NCBI GenBank assembly: GCA_039090855.1
Contig: CM077013.1
Span: forward strand, 134,127,240-134,191,239
Direction: 5' to 3'
DNA: 64,000 nt
DNA from: Macrothele yani
Taxonomy: Eukaryota; Arthropoda; Arachnida; Araneae; Macrothelidae
The notes below the pieces were generated by a model. The model was not told the DNA's origin. It did no database searches and saw only the letters and a list, made by a program, of their open reading frames with translations. Positions 23,641-34,602 of the stretch are shown piece by piece. Position numbers and translations under genes: made by a program. Positions within the stretch are counted from its first letter, which is position 1. Every line of letters starts with the position of its first letter.

Positions 23641-24090
23641 AGTAAAATGATGCAAAGCATTGATTATGATACGCTTTCCAACATACCAGAAATCACTACT
23701 CAAATTATGAGGATAATGGCGGTGGAATAAATCTCGCTCCTGTGCTCTGACCCCATTTCGATGTTATTCAATAGAACCGGTTCAGTATACCTCCAGAACA
23801 ACATGATAAAGTTTTGTCGCAATCGAAGCACTTTTACATAAGTCATGACGTACAAACGCGGTAGTATGAATCGCGCTACTATTTCATGACATTTGACTAT
23901 ATTTCGTCCATTTCCAATAGTGTTCGTCCTTAGCTTGTCCCCTACCATATATTAAAATTTCATCGAAATCGAAATATTTTTACGCGAGATATCGTGCGGA
24001 CGGATGGACAGACAGACAGATGGAAAACGCTGGAGCATATAGGCTTTTTCAACCTACGGTTGGAAAGCGTAAAAAATGCAGATAGGCACA
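23641..24090 (-). repeat. Dispersed repeat family E, copy 1
   Basis: The segment shares with 36780-37600 the TTTCCAACATACCAGAAATC start, the TGGAATAAATCTCGCTCCTG block and an ending with a GGACGGACAGACAG-type run followed by GGTTGGAAAGCGTAAAAAA. No protein motif is visible. The orientation is arbitrary. Confidence 0.6.
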
Positions 24091-24239
24091 GCTCTGATTC
24101 AGCCGCCATTTTGGAACGTAGGGCTACGACTTCAAGATCGGAGAGTTGAAATAAGCTAGTCGAGTAGGGTTTCAAAGCGTTTCTTTAATTTGTTTTAGCC
24201 AACACATGTCTATGATATGAAAAGTAGCTTACATAATTT

Positions 24240-24431
24240 TTACAAATAATGCTGGATACATTGCGACCACAAAGCAGATCGATACATGAATATCCCGACG
24301 TGATGCTCTGTTTTCTTGGGCTTCTTACATTCGTCATCACTTGTTCTTGCCTCTCGCTTCGATTTTCTCCACTTTTCCTTGCGTTCATTCTGAGAATTCC
24401 GCGGCATTGTCGAAATTGTTAACCCGTTCAC
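24240..24431 (-). CDS. Unrecognised small basic open frame
   Basis: This minus-strand frame contains MPRNSQNERKEKWRKSKREA after a leading MNGLTIST, then KKPKKTEHHVG. It is strongly basic and could be a nuclear or DNA-binding N-terminus. A GTAAGC donor-like site lies just past its stop. No family was recognised, so it may be the 5' remnant of an element or gene. Confidence 0.2.
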   Translation of the reverse strand: MNGLTISTMPRNSQNERKEKWRKSKREARTSDDECKKPKKTEHHVGIFMYRSALWSQCIQHYL

Positions 24432-24720
24432 ACGAAAACAATTATTTAAACTTTCAGTTTAAACCACTGCGATATGTTCTTTATATATTTAAACAGATCT
24501 CGTCGAGAGCGTTAAAACGACACCACGCACAGTCGTTTTGCACTCACGGTTGTCCAGATAAACCGCGATATTGTCAAAAGCGCTCACCGATTCACAAGAA
24601 AACAAATTTTAAAATGTTCAGTTCAAACTATTCCGAAATATTCTTCGTATATTTGAATAGATCTCGTCAAGAATTTTTAAAACGATACCACGCACAGTCG
24701 TTTGCGGTTGCCGAGACAGT
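24420..24720 (+). repeat. Diverged tandem duplication, about 165 bp x 2
   Basis: Two successive segments share CCG-TTCACACGAAAACAA, TTCAGTT-AAAC, ATAGATCTCGTC and CACGCACAGTCGTTT landmarks, at about 24421 and 24586. They lie just upstream of the small basic frame on the minus strand, so they could be its promoter region or terminal repeats of an element. Confidence 0.5.
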
Positions 24721-25130
24721 CGCTCACGGTTGCCGAGATAGACGGAGTCAAACGCGGCGGCACACCGAGAAATATTACATAATCTCCCTCGCGCACAGGA
24801 TGCGAGGGTAGCGTCGTGTGCACGATGTATTACGCACTACGCGAATTGCACTCCATGCTGTTTACGACTGAGCTAACACGATTAGTGTGTGGCACGTATT
24901 TTAGCGCTATAATGATTTCAATTGGGACCTATTTTTGTCAGAGGTTGGCCGTAAGTCGAACCATACTATCCACGGAGTTAGACGTAGTCCTACGTAAAAT
25001 AAAAAAACTACGGCTCGAATTAACTGGAATTAAACGCCAGATAAGTTTCTTTGCGCCCAACCGATATTATGCCACTTTTCTGTTGGGATTTGAGAATATT
25101 ATAAGCAGCTAAAAACCGAAGAAACAGTTA

Positions 25131-26145
25131 CAGTCAAACCCCCTATTTAACGGACTGCGATTTAACGAACACATTTCCTCAATTTAGCGAACATTTTTTT
25201 TTTTTTTAAACCCCCAAACTACCCAGGTAGCACAGTTTTGCCATCTAATGTAGGCCCAACATTGAGCCACCTATTTTTAGGAATAGAAGGCGGTGGTTCA
25301 TTGTTGGGCCTACGTTAGATTGCAAGGTTGTGCTACCTGGGTATGTTAACCAGCATTTTCAAGTTAAAAGTTAACTAGAAAGAGAGAGTCTCGCGTAACA
25401 GGAAAATTTTACGCATGAGTTAACCAGCGTTTCAAAGAACACCATCTGCGACTCAGCTTGACGGAATCATAAATCAGTTTGCCTTTCCTCTGGCTATCAA
25501 GCGTAAGCTTCTTACATGGGGAAGCATATGCATGGGTGGGAAGCAGGAAACTGAAAGGCGGTATAGCGGAGGAAATCTTGGGTACCCTGGAAGATTCTAG
25601 TTTTCAGCTACAGACAGAACAACAGCTTTCTTCGAACTCAGGGGACACACACTGTACGTACCCATTCCTGAACCTCTCTCTGAAATTCTTCCCCAAATTG
25701 CGCTTCTTCTTTTCTTCTCCGTGTTAAATCTACAGGTCAAATTAAACATCACATCTCGTTATGCAGCTTAGAATACTGAAATCGTTATTTAAGAAGCTAA
25801 ATATGCTCGGAAAAAATCGACCATCGTATTTTTCTCGCAATTTTAAAGTACGCTTAAATTTTTATGCTACATATTGAAATCTAATATCTACGAATTATGT
25901 ATTTAATATGCAAAGTAAATGTGTACGTATTATAACATTTTTGATAATAAATTTCGTAATTAAAAGTAACATAAATAATTTAAATTTCACTGAAAGAAAG
26001 AGAACTTAGCTGCTTACATACTCTTTTATAAACACTAGCTTAATTTGAATGTTGCATTCGAAAAGCTTCCTTGATTTAGCGAATTCCGCGATTTTACGTA
26101 CAAGGCTGTTGGTCCCTTGAAGTTCGGTAAATCGAGGTTTGAATG
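25131..26145. mobile_element. Tigger/pogo-like non-autonomous element
   Basis: The left end CAGTCAAACCCCCTATTTAA and the right end (inverted) CATTCAAACCTCGATTTACC are flanked by TA at 25129-25130 and 26146-26147. CAGT...ACCTCG-TTTAACGAA ends and TA targets are typical of the pogo/Tigger group. About 1 kb lies inside with no transposase, so it is non-autonomous. A hairpin MITE lies inside it. Confidence 0.6.
25222..25341. mobile_element. Hairpin MITE inside the Tigger-like element
   Basis: The arm CCCAGGTAGCACA...GTAGGCCCAACA is repeated inverted across a short AT-rich loop. The 120-bp unit is flanked by TA on both sides (25220-25221 and 25342-25343). It has no coding capacity. The superfamily is not clear. 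Confidence 0.75.
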
Positions 26146-26495
26146 TAATTCCAAACGTCCCTGCCAACAATCGGACGACCTCAATGACGCACTGAATGCT
26201 GAACAGGATAGTAAAAAAGACATGACCGTCCACGAGTATGGTGCGAAGCAGCACACTGCAATGAGCATAAAACAGAAACTGAGATAGCTTCTAATTCCGA
26301 AGACTGGATCAGAAGGTGCTGTATCTGATGAATAGGAACAGTGAGTTCTTACATATCGTTCATATTCACCAGAATAGCACCTTCTGTTTTCTTGTTTGAA
26401 GAAATATATTTGTGATAAAAATCAATGGAGTTTTACCATGCTGTCGAAAAGTGCCTAATTTTTCACTTCAAACCGGTGAATCTTTGCTAGATTAA

Positions 26496-27915
26496 CCCTC
26501 TAAGCGGCCGATGTACCCAATAAAAATGGAGTTCTAAATTTTTCTGCACTTCCCAAACAGAAATATTCACATAACGGCTTGGGTTTAGGAAAGCTACGGC
26601 AAAACAATTTCTTTTCACCTCTTATCTCAGCAGTATTGAAAATAAATCTGTCACTAGTGATAAGCGCTCATTTTTAGTCCCTTATTCTCTGCTCCATTAT
26701 GACCCGAGGCATTATGGGTAAGAGCTAGTCATCCTGACACGGACATCATGCCAATGGGTAGAAACAAGCTCAAACATCTTTCACCGTTCTTAGGCTCGTC
26801 GACATTGCTATTTTCCTTTATCATGTTTTTGTTGAATTAGTGGAACCTAGTGAGAATAATCTGTAACATTATATTAACTGAAATATTAGGTTAATTTGTA
26901 TTTCAAGTACACGCTAAAGTTACGTTAGCTTTACTGTAGACCACAACAAGGGTGGAGCTCGTGAAGCTTACTGTACTGTAAATCTCGTTGAACTGGAGAG
27001 CTTAAAGCGAAATGGCTGAAAAGCCCTTAACTAGAAATACAACAAACTTAAATACGTGACCAAAGGTAAGCAGATTACTTTACTGTAATGGCACGCCATC
27101 AAGCACGTGCTTTATAGAACACCCAAATTGGCTTTAATTCACAAAGATACGTAGCTTGATCCATATTCAAGAACACTTATCCTCTGACCAACTTGCGCAC
27201 AGGTGCGTGCCAGGGGCGTATTTAGAGGGGCCGAGGCCCCCTCTCCCCCGAAGTATTTCATTTCTTTGTTAAAATGCGACTTACATTAGAAAAAAAAATG
27301 CTTTAATTTAATAAAAATGCATCAACTTACAATAGAAAGTAAGGCTTTAATTTTTTCTTCTATTCTTCATTTACTTTTATTTTGTAATGATTGCTTTCAA
27401 AAACCTTCCATCCTCGGTTGCCCCTCCCCAGAAAAAAAAATCTATATAGGACCCTGGTACGTACACTCGCTGATTATATTCCGTACATCAATCCTGAATA
27501 ACCATCAAAAGTTGATTAACAGAGTTTACTGACGGAAGCTCGTTGTAATATCATAACATCAATGTGATTTCTGTAACAGACCTGTTGCCAAAACTAAATT
27601 CATCGGACCGTGAATCCGTGTCGTTCAGATAGAAAAACGTTTAACGAGAACAAACCAAACTTACATAAGAGTACAGGAACTACAAAAGAAGGTTAAATTA
27701 AAGTACATGTCACGCCTTTTTAGCAGGCAATCAGTCAGGAGGGAGTAGGGTGAATCATTCCTCCTAAATGAATCAATGGGGAAAGCAACGCCTTCTGATG
27801 CTTAGGTTCACTCGTTCCAGCCGTGTTCGTTCAACTTCTTGGACAGCGATTCGTTCGAGCTGGTTTCAGCTCATTTTGCTAGTCCCGAGTTAATACGTTC
27901 CAAGTGATTAAAGGG
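26496..27915 (+). mobile_element. piggyBac-like non-autonomous element, copy 1
   Basis: It starts CCCTCTAAGCGGCCGATGTA and ends ...GTGATTAAAGGG, flanked by TTAA at 26492-26495 and 27916-27919. CCC-type ends with TTAA duplications are the mark of piggyBac elements. The last 200 bp match the ends of copies 2-4. No transposase frame was seen. The start of an hAT-like CAGGGGCGTATTTAGAGG block at 27210 suggests a further insertion. Confidence 0.7.
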
Positions 27916-28177
27916 TTAACACGTTTAAAGAAAGCGGAATACTTTTAAAAGCATCAGTAGATATTTTATAGATGTATAAATGAAAAAGAGTGAAAAAAAT
28001 AAAGCATTTGTATTTCAATATCTGAAATTACTTTTTGTACTCACACAATAGAATGCGATTTTCCCTTAATGCAGCTCAGGCACGAAATTACCATATTATA
28101 GCAATGGATACTCACGAGGTTTGGAAGCAAGCTAGGCCATGGATTATTTAGAACTAAAAAAATAGGGTAATACTCAT

Positions 28178-28350
28178 AGACGCCGAGCAGTTAGAGGCGC
28201 TGATTCAAGCCCGAATGAGGCATGGATTGTGTGCTTGCCGTACGGCGCTGGCTTCACCCCATTCCCTGGAACCGGTGACCCCAAATTTGGGACAGGCGAC
28301 TGCTTATAGCTCTTAGAGTTTTTAATGGTGGTCGTTAAACCCAAATGAGG
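28178..28350 (+). repeat. tRNA-derived SINE family S (decayed copy)
   Basis: The right half, CCTGGAACCGGTGACCCCAA to GTGGTCGTTAAACCC, matches the SINE body. The tRNA head (GATTCAAGCCC B-box-like) is degraded. Confidence 0.65.
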
Positions 28351-28678
28351 GAGAAAAAAGTCCTAGACGGCTTTTGTTATGAGAAAGCGATATTCCAAGC
28401 AGCCAACAAAACAAGGATCCTGCCATGACAGAAGCGGCTGCACTGTGATCCTAACTAGAGATGAAAACCGGTCGTGGCTCACCGGTTCGACAATTTCTTT
28501 CTGGTCAAAAGGGTCCGGTCAAGGTGTTCCTGGCCCAATTTCGACCTGGTTTTATTTCCGTTTTATTTCTGAATAGAAAAAAAAATATTTCAAAGAACCC
28601 TTCAGAGGTCTTGCTGAGAAGAGTAAAGAAATGGTGTTTAAAAATGAACTTGACAAAGCTGATGTCATGTGAAAGTTC

Positions 28679-28745
28679 ATTATCAATACACTACTGGATG
28701 AAGGTCTCCCCCACATTTCTTCCACAACGGAATGTCTTTGGCCAG
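28679..28745 (-). mobile_element. RTE 3'-terminal fragment
   Basis: CATTATCAATACACTACTGG and the following bases match the extreme 3' end of RTE copy 1 (2470-2535) on the minus strand. It sits inside RTE copy 2 in the opposite orientation. Confidence 0.7.
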
Positions 28746-28756
28746 TGATGTACAAT

Positions 28757-29122
28757 CCGTTTTTTGGTGTAAATATGACAAGGATGGTAAGTCAGATAAC
28801 ATCCGAAAACTTGAAAATTTCGTCGTCCTGGAGCGGGAATCGAACCCGCGTCTCCCAGATAGCGCCCGGCTATGCTAACCACTACGCCACCCAGAATGAC
28901 CAAGTTTCAAGTTTCCGATTAATAGAAAAAAAAATCCTGTGATGGTCCTATTCAAACTAATCGGAAACTTGAGACTTGGTCGTTCTGGCTGGTGAAGTGG
29001 TTAGCATGCCCGGGCGTTACCTGGGAGACGCGGGCTCAATTCTCACTCCAGGACGACGAAAATTTCAAGTTTTCGGATATTATCTGGCTTACCATCCTTG
29101 TCATATTTACACCAAAAAACGG
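28757..29122. repeat. Inverted pair of a second tRNA-derived SINE
   Basis: The arms 28757-28922 and 28957-29122 are inverted copies of the same ~166-bp unit. The unit carries a tRNA-like head with an A-box region GGCGTAGTGGTTAGCAT and a B box GGTTCGATTCCC (in the left arm, minus strand). The right arm is more worn (GGCTCAATTCTC). A ~34-bp A-rich spacer lies between. As RNA this would form a long hairpin. Confidence 0.8.
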
Positions 29123-29407
29123 ACTGTCATCTTCAAAATTTGTATTGTTTGGTGTAATCCCGTATTCATCAGTTGATGGGGAAAATCTCCAGATAACCAA
29201 TGCCTACATTTGCCTTGGGCAGCAGCTATCAAGCGACGGTCACATTAATGAAGAAATCAATTGGCGTGCAAAACTTGCTTGGAGAGCTTTTGGAAGAAAC
29301 AGTACAATTTTTAAGAGCAATATGTCATTATGTCTTAAAAGAAAAGTGTTTAATCAATGCATCCTTTTAGTGCCTACGTACGGAGCAAAGACGTGGAACT
29401 TAACTAA

Positions 29408-30235
29408 CCCTTTAAGCTGCCGATGTATCTTAACCAAATGGTGCTCAAAAATTTATGCGCTCCCTAAACAGAAATCTTCATATAACGGCCGAGTTTTTCT
29501 TCCTGAACGGCACGTCAAATGTTTTGTTTTGAAAAACTCTACAACTAAACAATTTATATCTCCTTCTTCATCTACATAACCAGTACTGATAATAAACCTG
29601 TCGCAAGTGATAAGCCCTCCCTTCTAATGCTTCATTCACTCCTCCATTACCCACGTTACAAAGAGGAAGGGGTAGCCCTCCTGACCTGGACATCTTTTTT
29701 TTTTTTTTTTTTTTTGATTGGAGGGTTAACGACCACCGTGAGCAACTCAATGGGCTATAAGCAGTCGCCCGTCCCTAATTTAGGATCACTGGTTCCAGGG
29801 AAGGGAGAGAGCCAGTGCCGTAAGACAAACACAACATCCATGCCTGACCGGGATTCGAACCCGGACCCCTTACGGACGAATGATCAGAGGCCAGCGCTTT
29901 AGACCACTGCACCACCGGGGCGGCTGACATGGACATAATCCCACTGCACTGGGTAGAAACAAGTGACTCAAACATCTTCTCTCTCCTTTCTTAGATTCGT
30001 CGCCATTGTTATAGCCCATTTTGAAGGTAATCAGTCAGTAAGGAATAGTGTTAATCATCCACCTGAACGACCACTTTTTAAAATAAAGCCAAGGGGAAAG
30101 CCACACCTTCTGACGAGGAGGCTCACTCGGTCGACCCGCGTGCGACAAGTTTCTTAGACAGCCAATATATTCGTTAAAGCTGATTTCAGCTCATTTTTCT
30201 AACCCCGAGTTAATTTTTTCTAGCCGGTTAAAGGG
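29408..30235 (+). mobile_element. piggyBac-like element, copy 2, inside RTE copy 2
   Basis: It starts CCTTTAAGCTGCCGATGTAT and ends GGTTAAAGGG, with the same 4-bp CTAA on both sides (29404-29407 and 30236-30239), a one-base variant of TTAA. Excising it and one CTAA rejoins the RTE frame exactly. A SINE is inserted inside at 29695-29923. Confidence 0.75.
29695..29923 (-). repeat. tRNA-derived SINE family S, good copy
   Basis: On the minus strand it has the head GGTGGTGCAGTGGTCTAAAG (A box) and B box GGGTTCGAATCCCGG. The body is ACTGGCTCTCTCCCTTCCCTGG to GCTCACGGTGGTCGTTAACC, followed by a tail of about 20 A. Imperfect 13-bp target duplications CTGACCTGGACAT/CTGACATGGACAT flank it, which fits LINE-driven insertion. 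Confidence 0.85.
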
Positions 30236-30590
30236 CTAAACAAGGCATACAAAGACTGCAGACTACTGAAAGAAGCATGGAGAGATGCATGCTTGGTTTA
30301 ACCAAGAAAGACAAAAAGAGGAACTCGTGGATAAGGAAAATGACCAGAGTGGATGACATCACGATCGGATTAAAATCCCTGAAACGGCAATGGGCTAGAC
30401 ATATTGCTAGGAGAACGGACCACCGATGAATAACCGAAATTTTAGACTGGATTCCAAGGGACAGAAAAAGGTCCAGAAGAAGACCACGTGGGAGATGGGT
30501 GGATGGAGGAGACTGGCCGAAGACAGTCCGTTGTGGGAAAAAGTTCGTGAGAACTTCATCCAGCAGTGGTTTGATGATGATGATGATATA

Positions 30591-31773
30591 TTCGAGTTTA
30601 CAGGTCAAAGCAAATTTGTCAGGGCTAGGCCCGCGTCGGGCCCGTTCCCAACTGCAATTCTAACAGCTGAACTTTTAAAAAATACTCTTCCTAGAAGTGC
30701 AACTTATGTTGCTACTGCAGAAATTTCTCCCACTGTCTTAGCAAAAAACGTACTTGCACAATATAATTTTTACACCTATACACATATTGTATTATAACGA
30801 ATCACTAATTACCCTGCACGCTGGACAATGAATTTCTGCATAGAAATCCTAGAAACACGAATCTGAATATCGACTGAGTTTAGAAATTCCTAACCAGTAT
30901 GCTTTAAGTTACCCAAATGCAATTCGAATCTAAATTCTTAATATCTTTACCGATGAATTTCAAGCGCTCTTCCTAAAATGCTAAACTACTGGAAAATATC
31001 AAAATTAAAAAAGTGTCAACAGTAGCAAATACCAAAAATAAATGTGGAATACGTTAAAAAATTAATCGCAGATATCCTGCGAAACAGTAAATTTCCACGA
31101 AACTCTATATAATCCAGTAAAGCGCCGGGCTACAAGTTCATGATTAAACATCCATTATTGACAAATTCTCTTCGGAATTCCGTGCCAAATGTACCTGTGT
31201 AACGGCACATTCCACCTGCGGCATGCAGTTTCTGTAGCGAGGCATATTTTAGCTTCTCCGAATTCATTTTACATCGAACTCGAGATATAAGGTAGATGAA
31301 ACTTACGTAGAGCAGTATATCCCTGGAGAATAGCTTCCACTTTTCTATTACTTAGTGGCAATTAGCACACTTAATTACAAAAATAAGTCGACATTTACGA
31401 GGGAATAAGAACCCATTTACAATTACCTGGCATATTTATGCAGATTGTATTATATTTATGAACACAATTTCGCTGATTATGTTGCGTACTGATTAACAGC
31501 CGTTCCAGAGTTTTTGAAAGTGTTGTGCAGCCAAACTCTCCTAAGAAACTTAAAAAGTAGTACTTCAGAAATTTAGATAGTAGAAAATATTAAAGAAAGA
31601 GAATGTGAGGGAGAAAAATGGGGAAAACGAAACATAGAACTAAAAGCGAGTAAAATAAAAAAAAAATACTTATACACTGAGGAGCCCCCCCAAAAAAAAA
31701 TGTGAAGGGAGCTATCATTTCCATTACATGCCACACATCCATCCGGTAAATGGTAGCATCTGCAAACGACGTA
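30591..31773. other. Unassigned AT-rich DNA
   Basis: No transposon end, repeat or protein motif was recognised on either strand. Confidence 0.5.
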
Positions 31774-32957
31774 CACTATATTGACAAAAGTCACCGGACA
31801 CCTAGAACAGAAACACAACATAGCAATTATTGACATATATTAGTATGGTGTCGGCTCACCTTTGGCCTTAATGCATGCACTGACCCTTCGAGACATGCTT
31901 TCGACAAGGTTTTGGAACACAGCGATAGGTATGCGCTTCCATTTAGTACATAATGCTGCCGCTAAATCTTGCTTAGTAGTAGGCCTTGGTCCCAAACTTC
32001 TTATGCGGCGCTCTAATTCATCCCATAGGTGCTCTATGGGATTAAGATCAGGGCTGTATGCTGGCCAGTCCACACAGGATACGGAATTATCGTTAAACCA
32101 CGTCATAACAGTCCATGCTTTATGGCTCGGTGCATTATCCAATTGGTACCAACAAGGCTCGGTTCCATATTATTGCCACAGAGTTGGCAGGGCATAATTG
32201 TCCAGAATATCGTGGAAGACGTGCTGGTTAACAGGTTTATCCACGATAACCAAAGGGACGGCAACATACCACCAAAAACAGCTACACACAAGTACACTCA
32301 CACACGGCCATCAGACTGATAGATCGTGCATCTGGATTCATTAGTCCATAGGACCCGTTTCGATTGATCTACGGTCCAAGATAAATGTTCTTTGCACCAT
32401 GCTAAACGACGAGTAACATTCCGAGTGAGATGAAAGTCTTATGAGCAACCGAACGACTACGGTAATCTATGGAATGAAGTTCTCTGCGAATGGTACGTGT
32501 ACATACCGAGGTTCCAGCATTTTTACTCACCTGTACACTGAGCTCTTGTGCAGTACTTCGTCCATTAGCTGTAACGACTCTTCTGGGGCTTCGACGTCCT
32601 CTATCACTGATTTTCTTTGGTCTGCCCTTTGGTCTGCCGGTACGTTTTGCTGCTTCAGGCACGCCATGTGCCTTCAACTTATTCAGTACGTTCAAAATAG
32701 TTGACTTGGCTATGTTTAAATGCCTCTCGGTTTCTCTTATGGACAACCCATTAATATAACACCCAACAACATTTTTTTCTGAAAGTCAGATCCCGCCCGC
32801 CGCGACAATTTTCACTCAACCTCACAGTGCGATGTGATCGCGGTCAGCTGCATGTTTGTTCTTATTCCGTTTGCAGCTGTACCGCGCATCTTAACAACGC
32901 AGCGGATCCGCTCATTTGCCTTTGAAGGGGTGTCCGGTGACTTTTGTCAATATAGTT
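31774..32957 (-). mobile_element. Tc1-like element D, copy 2
   Basis: It has inverted ends CACTATATTGACAAAAGTCA and its inverted partner, with TA at 31772-31773 and 32958-32959; the last base of the right end has mutated. It aligns with copy 1 along its length. The transposase relic shows the start mutated near 32803, a small in-frame duplication GRPKGRPK, TNES in place of the first catalytic Asp, LDNAPSHK (second Asp) and SPDLNPIEHLWD (Glu). It is inactive. Confidence 0.9.
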
Positions 32958-34369
32958 TATATACATAGCAGCAGATATCTCCGCAGGCTTAAGTAGTAGC
33001 ATTCGCAGTTCAGATGGCAGCTTATCAGGATTTTCGCGAATTTGAAAGGTGGTATGATAGTCGGCGCTCGGGAGATTGGTCACTCAGCCTCGGAAACTAC
33101 CAATAAATATGAATTCACACGGTCAACAATTTCAAGTGTGCACCTGGACTACAAAAACTCAGGGTAAAAGTCCAGCGTACGAGACCATTGTAGCCGTAGA
33201 AAAGCCCTGGACGATCGTGTCTGGCACACATCCTAACATCCGCCGCGTGTGCAACATTGCAGCAGTTCACAGCGCAATTCAATACTGGGACCAGTAGTAA
33301 CCTCAGCGTTTGGACAGTGCAACGTTTTATGTGTTCCATGAGATTCCGGGGCCGATGGCCCACCTCGGGTGCCATTTCAGAACCGAACACACAAGGCTGT
33401 GCGCCTCGCCTGAGATTGGGAACACCGCCATTGGACGCCAGATGACTGGAAAAGTGTAGCCTGATCCGATGAATCGCGGTACAAAATGTTTCGGACAGAT
33501 GGCCGACTCCGGGTGTTGCGACAACCTCACGCGGCAATGGATCCCGCATGCGCACAAGGGACAGTGCAAGCCGGTGGTGGATCTGCTATGGTGTGGGGTG
33601 GGGTGTTTTCAGATGGCACGCATTAGGACCCCTCATACGTCTGCAGAACGCTCTGACCGGTGGAGACTTCGTAACCATCCTTTTGGATAATTTGCACCCG
33701 TTCATGTCATAAAACCACTCCGACGGCTGCGACCTCTTTCAACACGAGAATACGCCACCGCACAGTCCAGAATCGCCGGATTACTGCTGGAGAAACATTC
33801 CATGGAGTTTGGCATCCTGACTTGGCCCGCCCTCGTTCTCCGGATTTAATCGCTATCGAACACATTCACTGAGAAAAACATTTTGTTGATTCAATAAAAA
33901 CATTTGTCGATATACAGTCAACAAAATTTTTTGTTGAATTTGCAAAATTATTTTGTTGAAAATTATTGTTGATTTAACAAAATTGATTGTTATCACGACA
34001 AAACATTTTGTTCGTTTAACAAAATGATTAGGTCAATTTTGGGGAATTTGATCCAACAAAACATATTGTTATCATGACAAAATGTTTTGTTGGATCAAAC
34101 AAATTCCCAAAATCGACCTAATCATTTTGTTAAATGAACAAAATGTTTTGTCGTGATAACAATCAATTTTGTTAAATGAACAAAATGTTTTGTCGTGATA
34201 ACAATCAATTTTGTTAAATCAACAAAATAGTACTCATATGGAAGTAGACATTCGTCATACATAACACGATATGCAACTTGCTCATTAACCACCTTTGACG
34301 AAATGATGAAGATCACTTCTACATTTAATCAAATTAAAAACGGTATTTACAAGTTAAAACATATGATAG

Positions 34370-34427
34370 ATTAAAACACTAGATCTTTCGATCACACTAG
34401 TGATCTTCATCAGGTAACTCACCTAAT
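34370..34427 (-). ncRNA. Predicted type I hammerhead ribozyme in PLE 3' region
   Basis: Minus strand, 5' to 3': stem I strand ending GAGTTAC, core CTGATGA (34413-34407), stem II GATCAC-TAGT-GTGATC (34405-34390), core GAAA (34389-34386), the palindrome AGATCT serving as a minimal stem III, cleavage-site A at 34380, then the stem I partner GTG...TAAT. Stem II is six perfect pairs. Stem I pairs as 3 bp, an internal loop and 4 bp. A tiny stem III implies dimeric action, as described for PLE hammerheads. Activity is not shown by sequence alone. Confidence 0.75.
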
Positions 34428-34602
34428 GACATCAAGGTACGTCGACACGCAATATATAGGGATTTTTGATGACCCAAACAATGGGTAAAGCGCATGCTCA
34501 CGAAAGTTGTTGTGAACACAGAGAGAGAGAGAGACATAGAGAGACAGGTAACAGTACTGCAAACGAAGAAAGTAAAAATGATGCTACACAAGTATTAATA
34601 AT

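Larger units (their letters stand above)
28605..30590 (+). mobile_element. RTE-like retrotransposon, copy 2 (interrupted)
   Basis: Three plus-strand pieces belong together. 28614-28670 matches the segment just after motif C. 29128-29403 holds GENLQITNAYICLGQQLSSD through VPTYGAKTWNLT, and 30240-30590 holds LQTTERSMERCMLGL to the (ATG)n tail at 30572-30588. The first gap holds an inverted RTE 3' end plus a SINE pair. The second gap is a piggyBac-like element whose removal restores the frame WNLTKQGIQRLQTTE. The endonuclease and most of the RT are missing. Confidence 0.75.

Noticed and set aside
28830..28895. Functional tRNA gene on the minus strand
   Set aside because: The block is the head of a repeated unit present again, inverted, 35 bp away.
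33076..33690. Long frames on both strands over the Tc1 E transposase
   Set aside because: They are shadows; only the plus-strand pieces carry Tc1 motifs.
34397..34591. Open frame across the hammerhead region
   Set aside because: The conserved structure here is RNA-level; the frame lies in the PLE 3' region after the endonuclease stop.
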